Assembly (NCBI RefSeq): GCF_042654585.1
Contig: NZ_JBHSGR010000004.1
Location: forward strand, 62,001-126,000
Direction: 5' to 3'
DNA: 64,000 nt
Source: Geodermatophilus arenarius
GTDB taxonomy: Bacteria > Actinomycetota > Actinomycetes > Mycobacteriales > Geodermatophilaceae
The notes beneath the pieces were generated by a model. That model saw only the letters and a program-made list of their open reading frames with translations. It had not been told where the DNA came from and ran no database searches. Position 1 is the stretch's first letter. Each line of letters begins with the position of its first letter. A program made the translations under genes and the position numbers. Positions 1 through 10,622 of the stretch are shown piece by piece.

Positions 1-1994
<1,994 letters not shown>

Positions 1995-2194
1995 GGTGCT
2001 CCTGTCGGGTGGTGCTGGTCGCGGCAGCGCGGTGTGCGGTCTCGTCGTCACGCGGTGCGCCCCCTCGGCGGGCCACGGTAGGCCACGACGCCGGAACGCG
2101 ACCGGCCGGCGACTGCGCGCGGGCGTGCCGTCACCGCCTCCAACGGTGCAGCGGCACCGCTGTTCCCGGCCTCCCCCGGGCGGGTTCCGGCCGC

Positions 2195-3763
2195 TCAGTC
2201 GCCCTCCTGGACCCCGGCGACCACCTCCCCGACCCCCGCGAGGGTCGGCCGGCCGGGGTCGAGGTACCAGGTGTGCCAGGTGTCCCAGTCGGCCGGCAGC
2301 GGCGTCGCCCCGAAGTCGTCGTCGCCGGTGTTCGCGCCGTGGACGTCGAGCGGCCAGGTGACGAGGTCCAGGGACGGCGAGGCCTCGTGGACCTCCGCCA
2401 CCTCCAGGTCCGACGCCGGGCCGTCCATCCCGGGACTGCCGAGGAGGACCACCGCGTCGGCCGCCAACCGCCCGGGCTCCTCCGCGGCGCGGTCGACCAC
2501 GACGGTCCCGTAGCTGTGCGCGACGACGGTGACCTGGGGCGGCTCGCCGCCCCGGACGGGGTCGGCCGCCCGCGCCGCCGCCAGCCCGGCCAGGTCGTCG
2601 GCCAGGGCCCGCCCGCCGGTCGCCGCCCGGCCCTCACCCCACGCCGTCGGGAACACGACGTTGCCCGGCGGGCGGTAGCCCAGCCAGGCGACCGTGGCCA
2701 CCGAGGCGGCGGGGGCGGCGGCCCGGGTCGCGTCGGCGACCGCCCGCGCGTCGGCGCCCAGGCCGCCGAGGTCGTCGACGTCGTTGCCGACGCCGGGCAC
2801 GTACACCGCGACGTCGTCGGCGGTGTCGAGGTCGCCGTGGACCACGGCCGCCAGGTGGTCGTCGAGGTCGAGACTCCACAGCTGCACCGGGCGGCCGGCC
2901 GCCTCCGCGCGCGCCAGTTCGGCCGCCACCGCCCGCGCGGTCTCCTCCGTGTCCCCGGACGGGTCGGCCAGCGCCCGCTCGAGCACCAGCCGGTTCGCCC
3001 GGTCCCGCGCCCAGGCCGGCAGGCCGTCCAGGTTCCCGACGAGCCGGGGGTCCACCGAGGTCACCAGCTCGCGCGCCCGGGTGGACAGCCCCGCCCACCA
3101 GGCCGCCACCGCCTCCGGCGACGTCCCCCGCACCGGCAGGCACGAGGGGATCCAGACCCCGTCCGCGGCGACGGCCGCCGCGAGGCCGGCGTAGTCCGGG
3201 GGCACGACTCCCCCGGCCCCTCCGATCCCGCCCAGCGGCGCTGCCGAGTCGGCCGCGCAGGCGGCGGCGCGGGCCGCCGCACGGAGGGCGTCGGCCGCCA
3301 GCCCGGCGACCCGCTCGGCCGCGGCGGCCTGCTCGGCGATCGCGTCGTGGTGTCCGGCCAGCGCCTCCGGCGTCGCGCCGGGCGGCGGTGCGGCCGGCGT
3401 CGGGAGGACGACCCCGCCGGCCTCGTCGAGGGTCACGCCGTGGGCGGCGGCCTCGGCCAGCGCCCGCTCGGCCAGGTCCTGCGCGGTGCGCGCCTCCCGG
3501 GCGGTGTCCTGCAGCCGGTCCAGCGACGCGCCGAGGGCGGTGGTCACCGCCGTGACGACCGCGGACACCTCCCCCAGCGCTCCCGCGGCGGCAAGTCCCG
3601 CGTCGCCGGACCAGCACTCGGCGGCCTCCAGGGCGCGGGCGACCGCCTCCGTCCGGGCGCGCCACCGCGGCAGCCGCTCGGTCACCGCCTCGAGCGTCCA
3701 GACGGCGCCGTCGAGGAGGGCGACGTCCCACCCGGCGACGGCCGCGAGGCCCGGGGCGCTCAC
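2195..3763 (-). CDS. Alpha/beta hydrolase, DUF1023-type
   Basis: A 522-residue protein with a long alpha-helical, Ala-rich N-terminal half and a C-terminal alpha/beta-hydrolase domain. The nucleophile elbow is AHSYG (Ser417), followed by LLGSPG and a late Asp/His-containing segment near DVHGANTGDDDFG, the pattern of DUF1023 hydrolases of actinobacteria. The GTG start at 3763 overlaps the TGA of the upstream EspC/WXG100-like gene (GTGA), so the two are probably translationally coupled. The helical N-terminal half resembles WXG100/PPE-type secreted proteins. Substrate unknown; the pairing suggests a surface or secretion-linked role, which is inference. Confidence 0.8.
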   Translation of the reverse strand: MSAPGLAAVAGWDVALLDGAVWTLEAVTERLPRWRARTEAVARALEAAECWSGDAGLAAAGALGEVSAVVTAVTTALGASLDRLQDTAREARTAQDLAERALAEAAAHGVTLDEAGGVVLPTPAAPPPGATPEALAGHHDAIAEQAAAAERVAGLAADALRAAARAAACAADSAAPLGGIGGAGGVVPPDYAGLAAAVAADGVWIPSCLPVRGTSPEAVAAWWAGLSTRARELVTSVDPRLVGNLDGLPAWARDRANRLVLERALADPSGDTEETARAVAAELARAEAAGRPVQLWSLDLDDHLAAVVHGDLDTADDVAVYVPGVGNDVDDLGGLGADARAVADATRAAAPAASVATVAWLGYRPPGNVVFPTAWGEGRAATGGRALADDLAGLAAARAADPVRGGEPPQVTVVAHSYGTVVVDRAAEEPGRLAADAVVLLGSPGMDGPASDLEVAEVHEASPSLDLVTWPLDVHGANTGDDDFGATPLPADWDTWHTWYLDPGRPTLAGVGEVVAGVQEGD

Positions 3764-4083
3764 CGGGCGCCCACGGGCAGCGCCGCCCTCGCCGCCAGCA
3801 GCCGGTCGGAGACCGCGGCGTCGGCCAGCCGGTAGGACCGCACCGCGTCGAGCAGGGCGGTGGCCGCGGCGTCGGCCCCGGAGACGAGGTCGGCGACGAG
3901 CGCGGCCCACATCCGCCCGGTCGTCCCGGCCCGGTCGGACACCTCGCCCGGCGCCGCCGTCGCCAGCGAGACCGCGGTCGAGGCGCACAGGTCGGCGTCG
4001 GAGGACAGCTCGGCGGCCAGGGCGGTGAGCTCCTCACCGAGCGCATGGACGGCGTCGAGCTGGATGGCGATGGCTACGGACAA
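3760..4083 (-). CDS. EspC/WXG100-like small helical protein
   Basis: A 107-residue, Ala-rich, all-helical protein without a signal peptide. Size, helical content and position directly before a DUF1023 hydrolase fit the ESX-1 secretion-associated (EspC/DUF2580-like) or WXG100 families; I see no clear WXG motif, and one tryptophan lies mid-sequence (GRMWAAL). The start is taken as TTG at 4083 with GGGAGG four bases upstream. A strong hairpin (4099-4128) and a pair of CTGTGGAC motifs (4168-4193) precede the gene. No T7SS ATPase or core component is present in the window. Function is inferred from context only. Confidence 0.7.
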   Translation of the reverse strand: MSVAIAIQLDAVHALGEELTALAAELSSDADLCASTAVSLATAAPGEVSDRAGTTGRMWAALVADLVSGADAAATALLDAVRSYRLADAAVSDRLLAARAALPVGAR

Positions 4084-4098
4084 CGGCCCTCCCGGCGT

Positions 4099-4128
4099 CG
4101 GCGCCGGACCCGGGTGGGTCCGGCGCCG
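4099..4128 (-). terminator. 13-bp GC hairpin between hppA and the EspC-like gene
   Basis: CGGCGCCGGACCC (4099-4111) is the exact reverse complement of 4116-4128, with loop GGGT. It lies about 120 bases beyond the hppA stop and ends 15 bases before the TTG start of the next gene. There is no T-tract, so it is either a U-less terminator for hppA or a 5'-leader structure controlling the EspC-like gene. Confidence 0.55.
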
Positions 4129-4167
4129 CGGACGCTAGGACGGCCCTGCGGCGGGACCGGCCGCGTC

Positions 4168-4193
4168 GTCCACAGCCGGCTCCCCGTCCACAG
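4168..4193 (-). promoter_or_regulatory. Paired CTGTGGAC motif, copy A
   Basis: On the minus strand two copies of CTGTGGAC start 18 bp apart (GTCCACAG on + at 4168-4175 and 4186-4193), about 85-110 bp before the EspC-like start. The same pair recurs at 10491-10516 and 20834-20860. Probably a shared regulator site. The core also resembles an actinobacterial DnaA box (TTGTCCACA). Confidence 0.45.
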
Positions 4194-4249
4194 ACCGCCG
4201 CCGCGGCCTCCCGCCCGGCCGGGCCGGTCGGGAGGCTCGCGGGGTGGTC

Positions 4250-6505
4250 TCAGGGAGCGGACGTGGTCAGCGTGCCGGCCGGCTCTCCGGCAGTGCCGCC
4301 GACGACGACCGAGCGGCGCTTGGACACCACCACGGCGGCGACGACCACCAGCGTCGCGGCGCCCGCGATGAGCAGCCGCACCGTGGTGTTGGCGTCCTCC
4401 CCGACCTGCAGGCCGACGACCGCCGGCGCGATGAGCAGCGCCACCAGGTTCATCACCTTGATCAGCGGGTTGATCGCCGGGCCCGCGGTGTCCTTGAACG
4501 GGTCGCCCACGGTGTCGCCGATGACGGTGGCCGCGTGCGCCTCGCTGCCCTTCCCGCCGTAGGCGCCGTCCTCGACCATCTTCTTGGCGTTGTCCCAGGC
4601 CCCGCCGGAGTTGGCGAGGAAGACCGCCATGAGCGTGCCGGCCGCGATCGCGCCGACCAGGTAGGCCGCCAGCGGGCCGAAGCCGAGGCCGAACCCGACC
4701 GCCACCGGGGCCAGCACCGCCAGCAGCCCGGGGGTGGCCAGCTCGCGCAGCGAGTCCTTGGTGCAGATGTCCACGACGGCGGAGTAGTCCGGCCGCTCGG
4801 AGAAGTCCATGATCCCGGGGCGGGTGCGGAACTGCTCGCGGACCTCGAACACCACCCGCCCGGCGGCCCGGGACACGGCGTTGATCGCCAGCCCGGAGAA
4901 GAGGAACACCACCGCCGCGCCGATGACCGCGCCGACGACGTTGTCCGGCTCGACCAGGCTGAACGCCTGCCCGAGGTCGACGCCGTCGAGCGCGGCGCGG
5001 ACCTGCTCGTTGTAGGAGCCGAACAGGGCGGTGGCGGCCAGCACGGCGGTCGCGATCGCGATGCCCTTGGTGATGGCCTTGGTGGTGTTGCCGACGGCAT
5101 CGAGGTCGGTGAGCACCCGGGCGCCGTCGTCGTCGATGTCGCCGGACATCTCGGCGATGCCCTGCGCGTTGTCGCTGACCGGGCCGAAGGTGTCCATCGA
5201 CACGATCACGCCGGCGGTGGTGAGCAGCCCGCACCCGGCCAGGGCGACGGCGTACAGCGCCGCGCCGCCGCCGATGAGGAAGGCGCCGTAGACGGCGGCG
5301 CCGATGAGCAGGGCGGCGTAGACGGCCGACTCCAGGCCCAGCGAGATGCCGGAGAGCACCACGGTCGCGGGGCCGGTGAGCGAGCTCTGGCCGACGTCGC
5401 GGACGGGCTTGCGGCTGGTCTCGGTGAAGTAGCCGGTGAGCTGCTGGATGGCGGCGGCGAGGACGATCCCGACCAGGACGGACACGAAGCCGAGCACCTG
5501 CGGGTTGACCACCGAGTCGGGGACGTCGGCGACGCTCGGCAGCACGGTGAAGGCCGCGGCGGCGACGAGGACGAGGGAGACGACCGCGGAGGTGAAGAAG
5601 CCGCGGTTGATCGGGGCCAGGCCGCTGGCGTCGCCCTTGCCCGGGTTGCTGGCGAGGATGCCGACCACGGAGGCGAGCACGCCGATCGCGGCGACGACGA
5701 GCGGGAACACCATGCCGACCGCGCCGAAGAAGACCTGCCCGAGGATCAGCGCGGCCACGAGGGTCACCGCGTAGGACTCGAAGAGGTCGGCGGCCATGCC
5801 GGCGCAGTCGCCGACGTTGTCGCCCACGTTGTCGGCGATGGTGGCGGCGTTGCGCGGGTCGTCCTCGGGGATGCCGGCCTCGACCTTGCCGACGAGGTCG
5901 GCGCCGACGTCGGCGGCCTTGGTGAAGATGCCGCCGCCGACGCGCATGAACATGGCGAGGAGCGCGCCGCCGAACCCGAAGCCCTCGAGGACGACGGGGG
6001 CGGTCTCGTCGAACAGGAGCAGTGCCAGCGACGCGCCGAACAGGCCCAGGCCGACGGTGATCATCCCGCAGACCCCGCCGGTGCGGTACGCGATGCGGAA
6101 GGCCGGCCGGTAGCCGCCGGTGCGGGCGGCGGCCGCGACCCGGACGTTGCCGCGCGTGGCCAGCGTCATGCCGATGAAGCCGACCGTCGCGGAGAACAGG
6201 GCACCGACGAGGAAGAACACCGCCCGGCCGATGCGCGTGCCCCAGCCGCCGTCGTGGACCGGCAGGACGAGCAGGAGCAGGAAGACGATCACGGCGAAGA
6301 CGCCGAGGGTGCGGAACTGCCGCCGCAGATAGGCCCCGGCGCCCTCCTGCACGGCCCGGGCGATGTCCCGCATGCGGGTGGTGCCCTGATCGGCGCCCAG
6401 GACCGCGCGCACGAGGGACCACGCGAACACCAGTGCAACCAGCGAGACGACGAGGGCTGCCGTCACGAGGACGACGTCCCCGCCGGAGAGATCATTGTCC
6501 GGCAT
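4250..6505 (-). CDS. hppA: Membrane proton-translocating pyrophosphatase, K+-independent type
   Basis: Integral membrane enzyme of 751 residues that couples pyrophosphate hydrolysis to proton export, with about 16 hydrophobic segments. The substrate/Mg-binding motifs are present: DVGADLVGKVE (199-209), EDDPRN (214-219) and DNVGDNVGD (225-233). The segment GNTTKAIT places Lys at 476 and Thr at 479, the residues that mark K+-independent enzymes; K+-dependent ones have Ala. The ATG at 6505 has GGGAGG five bases upstream. It is transcribed divergently from the DECH helicase across a 234-bp region holding a GAGTGT/ACACTC inverted repeat. Confidence 0.97.
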   Translation of the reverse strand: MPDNDLSGGDVVLVTAALVVSLVALVFAWSLVRAVLGADQGTTRMRDIARAVQEGAGAYLRRQFRTLGVFAVIVFLLLLVLPVHDGGWGTRIGRAVFFLVGALFSATVGFIGMTLATRGNVRVAAAARTGGYRPAFRIAYRTGGVCGMITVGLGLFGASLALLLFDETAPVVLEGFGFGGALLAMFMRVGGGIFTKAADVGADLVGKVEAGIPEDDPRNAATIADNVGDNVGDCAGMAADLFESYAVTLVAALILGQVFFGAVGMVFPLVVAAIGVLASVVGILASNPGKGDASGLAPINRGFFTSAVVSLVLVAAAAFTVLPSVADVPDSVVNPQVLGFVSVLVGIVLAAAIQQLTGYFTETSRKPVRDVGQSSLTGPATVVLSGISLGLESAVYAALLIGAAVYGAFLIGGGAALYAVALAGCGLLTTAGVIVSMDTFGPVSDNAQGIAEMSGDIDDDGARVLTDLDAVGNTTKAITKGIAIATAVLAATALFGSYNEQVRAALDGVDLGQAFSLVEPDNVVGAVIGAAVVFLFSGLAINAVSRAAGRVVFEVREQFRTRPGIMDFSERPDYSAVVDICTKDSLRELATPGLLAVLAPVAVGFGLGFGPLAAYLVGAIAAGTLMAVFLANSGGAWDNAKKMVEDGAYGGKGSEAHAATVIGDTVGDPFKDTAGPAINPLIKVMNLVALLIAPAVVGLQVGEDANTTVRLLIAGAATLVVVAAVVVSKRRSVVVGGTAGEPAGTLTTSAP

Positions 6506-6599
6506 CGGTACCTCCCAGCGGTCGGCTGCCGACGGGCGGCTCGCGTCCCCGGTCGGCGGAGAGCACGTCGGCGGGCGGGACCGCCCGGAGACGAGGCGC

Positions 6600-6621
6600 G
6601 AGTGTAAGCGGAATCACACTC
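6600..6621. promoter_or_regulatory. Inverted repeat in the hppA/helicase divergent promoter region
   Basis: GAGTGT (6600-6605) and ACACTC (6616-6621) form an inverted repeat with a 10-bp spacer. On the minus strand the left arm contains TACACT, a plausible -10 element for hppA about 95 bp before its start. A regulator site overlapping the hppA promoter is inferred; no factor is identified. Confidence 0.4.
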
Positions 6622-6739
6622 CGCGGTCTGCCCCCTCCCCGGAACCGGTGTGGGCGCAGGGCGTGACCGCAGGTGGGCGGAGGGTCGCTCCTCTCCCCGG
6701 GACGAGGGGCGGGTTGCCCCCGGGTGTGACAGTGGAGGG

Positions 6740-9421
6740 GTGACCACGCTCCACCCGGTCCGGCCGGTTGCTCCCCCACCCGGCCGCGGAGGGTCCTCGG
6801 GGGGCGAGGCGCCGGGCACCGCCGGGGAGGGCACCGCGGTGGAGGGCACGCCGGTCCACGGCTCGGCCGCCGCGCACGGGTCCGCGAACTCCGCGAGCGC
6901 CGGGTCCCCGGACGTCGTGCCGCCCGGTGCCGAGCTGCTCGCGGACCTGCTGGCCGGCACCCCGGAGGAGGAGTCCCCGGTCACCCACGTGCACCGGCTG
7001 GCGGTGCGGGAGAGCCGGACCCTGCCCTGGCCGGAGTGGGTCGAGCCGGGCCTGCGGGAGCGGCTGGAGCAGCAGGGCGTCCGCGAGCCGTGGCGGCACC
7101 AGGTGGAGGCCGCCCAGCTCGCCCACGACGGCACCTCGGTGGTGGTGGCCACCGGCACCGCGTCGGGCAAGTCGCTGGCCTACCAGCTGCCCGCGCTGAC
7201 CCACCTGGCCGAGGACCCGCGCGCCTGCGTCCTCTACCTCGCGCCGACCAAGGCGCTGGCCCGCGACCAGCTGGCCTCGGTCGCCGCGCTCGCCGACCCG
7301 TCGGTGCGGCCGGCCGCCTACGACGGCGACACCCCCGCCGAGGAGCGCGACTGGGTGCGCCGGCACTCGCGGTGGATCGTCACCAACCCGGACATGCTGC
7401 ACCGCGGCGTGCTGCCGGCCCACCAGCGCTGGTCCTCGACGCTGCGCCGGCTGGCCTACGTCGTCGTCGACGAGTGCCACGCCTACCGCGGGGTCTTCGG
7501 CTCGCACGTCGGGCACGTGCTGCGCCGGCTGCGCCGCATCTGCCGCCGCTACGGCGCCGACCCGGTGTTCGTGCTGGCCTCGGCGACCGTGGCCGAGCCG
7601 GCCGCGGCGGCCGGCCGGCTGGTCGGGGCGCCGGTCGTGGCCGTGACCGACGACGGCTCCCCGCGCCCGGGCGCGACCTTCGCGCTGTGGGAGCCCCCGC
7701 TCACCGAGCAGACCGGCGAGCACGGGGCGCCGCTGCGCCGGTCGGCCGCCGCGGACACCGCCGGGCTGCTGGCCGACCTGGTCGAGCGCGGCGCGCGGAC
7801 GCTGGCGTTCGTCCGGTCCCGGCGCAGCGCCGAGTCGGTGGCCGAGCAGGCCCGCCGGCTGCTGGCCGACCGGGGCCGCAGCGACCTGGTGCGCCGCGTG
7901 GACTCCTACCGCGGCGGCTACCTGCCCGAGGAGCGGCGCGAGCTGGAGCGGGCGCTGTCCGCCGGCGAGCTGCTCGGCGTGGCCACCACCAACGCCCTCG
8001 AGCTCGGCATCGACATCGCCGGTCTCGACGCCGTGGTGCTCGCCGGCTACCCCGGCACGCTGGCCTCCCTCTGGCAGCAGGCCGGCCGCGCCGGGCGGGC
8101 GCAGCGCGAGTCGCTGGTCGTGTTCGTGGCCCGCGACGACCCGCTGGACCACTACCTGGCCCACCACCCCCGCGCGGTCTTCGGCCGGCCGGTCGAGGCG
8201 ACCGTCACCGACCCCGCCAACCCCTACGTGCTGGGGCCGCAGCTGTGCTCCGCGGCGGCCGAGCTGCCGCTGACCCCCGAGGACCTGCCCGACTTCGGCG
8301 GCCCGGTGGCCGAGGCGCGGCTGGAGGAGCTCGTCGCCGCCGGCGACCTGCGGCGGCGCCCGGCCGGCTGGTACTGGGCCGGGCGCGGGCGCCCCGAGGT
8401 CGACATCCGGGGCAGCGGCGGCGAGCCGGTGGCGATCATCGAGGGCGACACCGGCCGGCTGCTGGGCACCGTGGACGGCGGGGCGGCGCACTCCACCGTG
8501 CACACCGGCGCGCTGTACGTGCACCGCGGGGAGACCTTCGTCGTCGACGAGTTCGACCCCGAGGACGCCTGCGCCGTCGTGCACGCCGAGAGCCCGGAGT
8601 GGACCACCGTGGCCCGCGACGTCACCGACCTGTCGGTCGTGGACGTCGAGCGCACCCGGCGGCTGGGCATGGTCACCGCGCACACCGGCGTCGTGGACGT
8701 GACCAACCAGGTCGTGGCCTACCAGCGCCGGCGGGCCGGCACCGGCGAGGTGCTCGCCGAGTTCCCGCTGGACCTGCCGCCGCGCCAGCTGCGCACCCGG
8801 GCGGTGTGGCTGACCCTCGACGCCGACGCGGTCGCCCGCGCCGAGGTGGACGACCTGGCGTTGCCCGGGTCGCTGCACGCGGCCGAGCACGCGGCGATCG
8901 GCATCCTGCCGCTGCTGGCCACCTGCGACCGGTGGGACCTCGGCGGGCTGTCCACCGCGCTGCACCCGGACACCGGGACCGCGACGGTGTTCGTCTACGA
9001 CGGGCACCCCGGTGGCGCGGGCTTCGCCGAGCGGGGCTTCGCGGCGCTGCGACGCTGGCTGCGGGCCACCCGCGCCACCGTCGCCAGCTGTGAGTGCGAG
9101 AGCGGCTGTCCCTCCTGCGTGCAGTCGCCCAAGTGCGGCAACGGCAACGACCCGCTGGACAAGGCCGGCGCCGTGCGCGTGCTCGACGTCGTGCTCGACG
9201 AGCTGGCCGCGGCCGAGGACACCGCGGACGCCGACGACGTGGAGGAGTCCGACGTCGAGGGCACCGCGCACGTGGTGCCGACCGGCCCGGTCCAGGGGCT
9301 GCTGCGGCGGCCGGGCACCGGGCGGGCCGCTCCCCGGCCCGAGCCCGCCGCGGAGCCGGACGCCGACGGACCCGCCGCGGACGCCGGCGCCGGCCACGTC
9401 GAGGACGGCCTCGTCTTCTGA
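6740..9421 (+). CDS. DECH-box helicase with C-terminal DUF1998 (MrfA/YprA-like)
   Basis: SF2 helicase of the actinobacterial helicase/secretion-neighbourhood family (Rv3649-like; TIGR03817 in type). Numbered from GTG 6740 (893 aa): Walker A ATGTASGKS (137-145), VTNPD (214-218), DECH (244-247), a second RecA domain with GRAGRAQR, and a C-terminal DUF1998 region with Cys784, 786, 790, 793 and 799 that probably bind zinc as in B. subtilis MrfA, a DNA-repair helicase. The start is unsettled: GTG 6740 has GGAGG only one base upstream, while in-frame GTG 6839 has GGGGAGG eight bases upstream and gives 860 aa. The Pro/Asp/Ala-rich tail is low complexity. Confidence 0.93.
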   Translation: MTTLHPVRPVAPPPGRGGSSGGEAPGTAGEGTAVEGTPVHGSAAAHGSANSASAGSPDVVPPGAELLADLLAGTPEEESPVTHVHRLAVRESRTLPWPEWVEPGLRERLEQQGVREPWRHQVEAAQLAHDGTSVVVATGTASGKSLAYQLPALTHLAEDPRACVLYLAPTKALARDQLASVAALADPSVRPAAYDGDTPAEERDWVRRHSRWIVTNPDMLHRGVLPAHQRWSSTLRRLAYVVVDECHAYRGVFGSHVGHVLRRLRRICRRYGADPVFVLASATVAEPAAAAGRLVGAPVVAVTDDGSPRPGATFALWEPPLTEQTGEHGAPLRRSAAADTAGLLADLVERGARTLAFVRSRRSAESVAEQARRLLADRGRSDLVRRVDSYRGGYLPEERRELERALSAGELLGVATTNALELGIDIAGLDAVVLAGYPGTLASLWQQAGRAGRAQRESLVVFVARDDPLDHYLAHHPRAVFGRPVEATVTDPANPYVLGPQLCSAAAELPLTPEDLPDFGGPVAEARLEELVAAGDLRRRPAGWYWAGRGRPEVDIRGSGGEPVAIIEGDTGRLLGTVDGGAAHSTVHTGALYVHRGETFVVDEFDPEDACAVVHAESPEWTTVARDVTDLSVVDVERTRRLGMVTAHTGVVDVTNQVVAYQRRRAGTGEVLAEFPLDLPPRQLRTRAVWLTLDADAVARAEVDDLALPGSLHAAEHAAIGILPLLATCDRWDLGGLSTALHPDTGTATVFVYDGHPGGAGFAERGFAALRRWLRATRATVASCECESGCPSCVQSPKCGNGNDPLDKAGAVRVLDVVLDELAAAEDTADADDVEESDVEGTAHVVPTGPVQGLLRRPGTGRAAPRPEPAAEPDADGPAADAGAGHVEDGLVF

Positions 9422-9778
9422 ACCCGCGGGCGGGGCCGGCCCGGCGCGGGCGACCGCCTCGGCGCGGCGGGCGCCCAGCGGGCCGAGCGGGACGGTGACC
9501 GCCACCCGGACGTCGACGACCGCGCCGCCCCCGACCGTGCAGGCGACCAGGTCCGCGCCGTTGGCCCGTGCCACCTCGGCGGCGGCCGCGGCGTCGGCCG
9601 GGTCCCCGCTGACCGCCCGCGCGGCGGCGGCGAGGTCGGCGAGGTCGGCCGCGGACCCGGCGCGGTGGCGGGCGACCGCCGCCGCGCCGACGAGGACCGC
9701 GGCCAGCCCGACGAGCGCGAGCACGCCGGCCAGGGCCACCGTCCACACCGTCGCCGAGCCCCGCTCCCGCCCGCTCAC
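9422..9778 (-). CDS. TadE-like protein of the helicase/secretion neighbourhood; no stop codon at expected end
   Basis: Rv3654c-type pseudopilin-like protein (TIGR03816 in type). The GTG at 9778 overlaps the TGA of the upstream tadE gene. A short basic segment ends in Gly, followed by SATVWTVALAG and a hydrophobic helix of about 20 residues, then VARHRAGSAADLADLAAA and a small beta-rich domain. The recognisable protein is about 119 residues, but the frame has no stop there: it stays open through the whole opposing helicase gene to 6614, giving a nominal 1,054 aa. Coordinates given here end where homology-like sequence ends. A lost stop, frameshift or real read-through cannot be separated by reading. 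Confidence 0.7.
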
Positions 9779-10149
9779 CCCGCGGCCACCCCGGGCTCCA
9801 GCCGGGCGACCGCGCTCGCCCCGACCCCGACGGCCGGGCCGACGCCCAGCGGAGCCACCGACGCGCCGACGGTGACCCGGACCTCCTCCCCCGCGACGAC
9901 CACCGCGGTCACCGCCCCGTCCGGCGCCACCCGGGCGGCGAGCGCCCGGACCTGCGCCGCGTCCTCCCCGCGGGCGGCGGCCCGGGCGCCCTCCCGCGCG
10001 GCGTCCACGCAGCGCAGGTGCGCGCCGACCACGACGACGGCGGAGACGACGGCCGCGAGCACGAGCACCAGCACGGGCAGCACGACGGCGGCCTCGGCGG
10101 TGACCATCCCGGCCTCCCGCCGGTCCGGGGACACCGTGCGGCGGCGCAC
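9775..10149 (-). CDS. TadE-family pilus assembly protein
   Basis: A 124-residue minor pseudopilin. The segment AG|MVTAEAAVVLPVLVLVL has Gly at -1 and Glu at +5, the class IV prepilin-peptidase pattern, followed by one transmembrane helix and RCVDAAREGARAAARG, typical of TadE. Because the processing Gly must be encoded, the upstream GTG at 10149 is preferred over the internal ATG that also has a GGGAGG site. It starts two bases after the Flp-like gene ends and overlaps the next gene by GTGA. Acts at the cytoplasmic membrane in Tad pilus assembly or secretion. Confidence 0.88.
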   Translation of the reverse strand: MRRRTVSPDRREAGMVTAEAAVVLPVLVLVLAAVVSAVVVVGAHLRCVDAAREGARAAARGEDAAQVRALAARVAPDGAVTAVVVAGEEVRVTVGASVAPLGVGPAVGVGASAVARLEPGVAAG

Positions 10150-10151
10150 GG

Positions 10152-10403
10152 TCAGGAGAGGGCGCCGAGCGCGGACTCGACCAGGTCACCGAGCGCGCTG
10201 ACGACCGAGCCCCCCGTCACCACGCGGTAGAGGACCGCGGCGAAGGCGCAGGCCGCGACCGTGCCGACGGCGTACTCGGCGGTGCTCATGCCCGCCTCGG
10301 CGGTCGCGCGGACCCGGGCCCAGCGGCGGGCGAGCCCTCGCCGGCCGCGTCCCGCGGGAGTCTGCTCGGTCGGGTCCTCGGCGGGCGGGTGGTCGGTGGT
10401 CAC
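10152..10403 (-). CDS. Flp-like pilin (DUF4244 family)
   Basis: An 83-residue protein with a basic N-terminus, then AG|MSTAEYAVGTVAACAFAAVLY: Gly at -1, Glu-Tyr at +5/+6 and one hydrophobic helix, the signature of Flp-type class IVb pilins, here of the DUF4244 kind (Rv3656c-like). Probably the main structural pilin of this Tad system. GTG start at 10403 with GAGGAG just upstream. It heads the left part of the Tad locus and is transcribed away from the glycosyltransferase operon; the paired CTGTGGAC motif lies 88-113 bp upstream. Confidence 0.88.
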   Translation of the reverse strand: MTTDHPPAEDPTEQTPAGRGRRGLARRWARVRATAEAGMSTAEYAVGTVAACAFAAVLYRVVTGGSVVSALGDLVESALGALS

Positions 10404-10490
10404 GGCTCCTCCTCGGGTCGGGGGCCCCGGTCGCGGGGCGCGCCCCGACCCTCGCCGCGCCGGGCGCTCCCGCCGGCGTCCGCCCGCAGG

Positions 10491-10516
10491 CTGTGGACGG
10501 CGGGCCGCCTGTGGAC
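10491..10516 (+). promoter_or_regulatory. Paired CTGTGGAC motif, copy B
   Basis: CTGTGGAC at 10491-10498 and 10509-10516, starts 18 bp apart, each followed by GGCG. It lies in the 219-bp region between the divergent Flp-like pilin gene and the glycosyltransferase/exosortase operon, so it could act on either. Matches copies A (4168) and C (20834). Confidence 0.5.
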
Positions 10517-10622
10517 GGCGCTGCGGCGGGTGTCGGCGCTTCCGCTTCAGGTGGTGCCGGCAGATGCCGAATCAGCGAGGAGGTGGCGCGGACGCGTCAC
10601 CGGCAGGCCGGGAGGAGGACCC

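Noticed and set aside
4168..4193. DnaA boxes marking an origin
   Set aside because: GTCCACAG shares the core of TTGTCCACA, but there are only two per site, no dnaA/dnaN genes and no AT-rich unwinding region; a regulator site is more likely.
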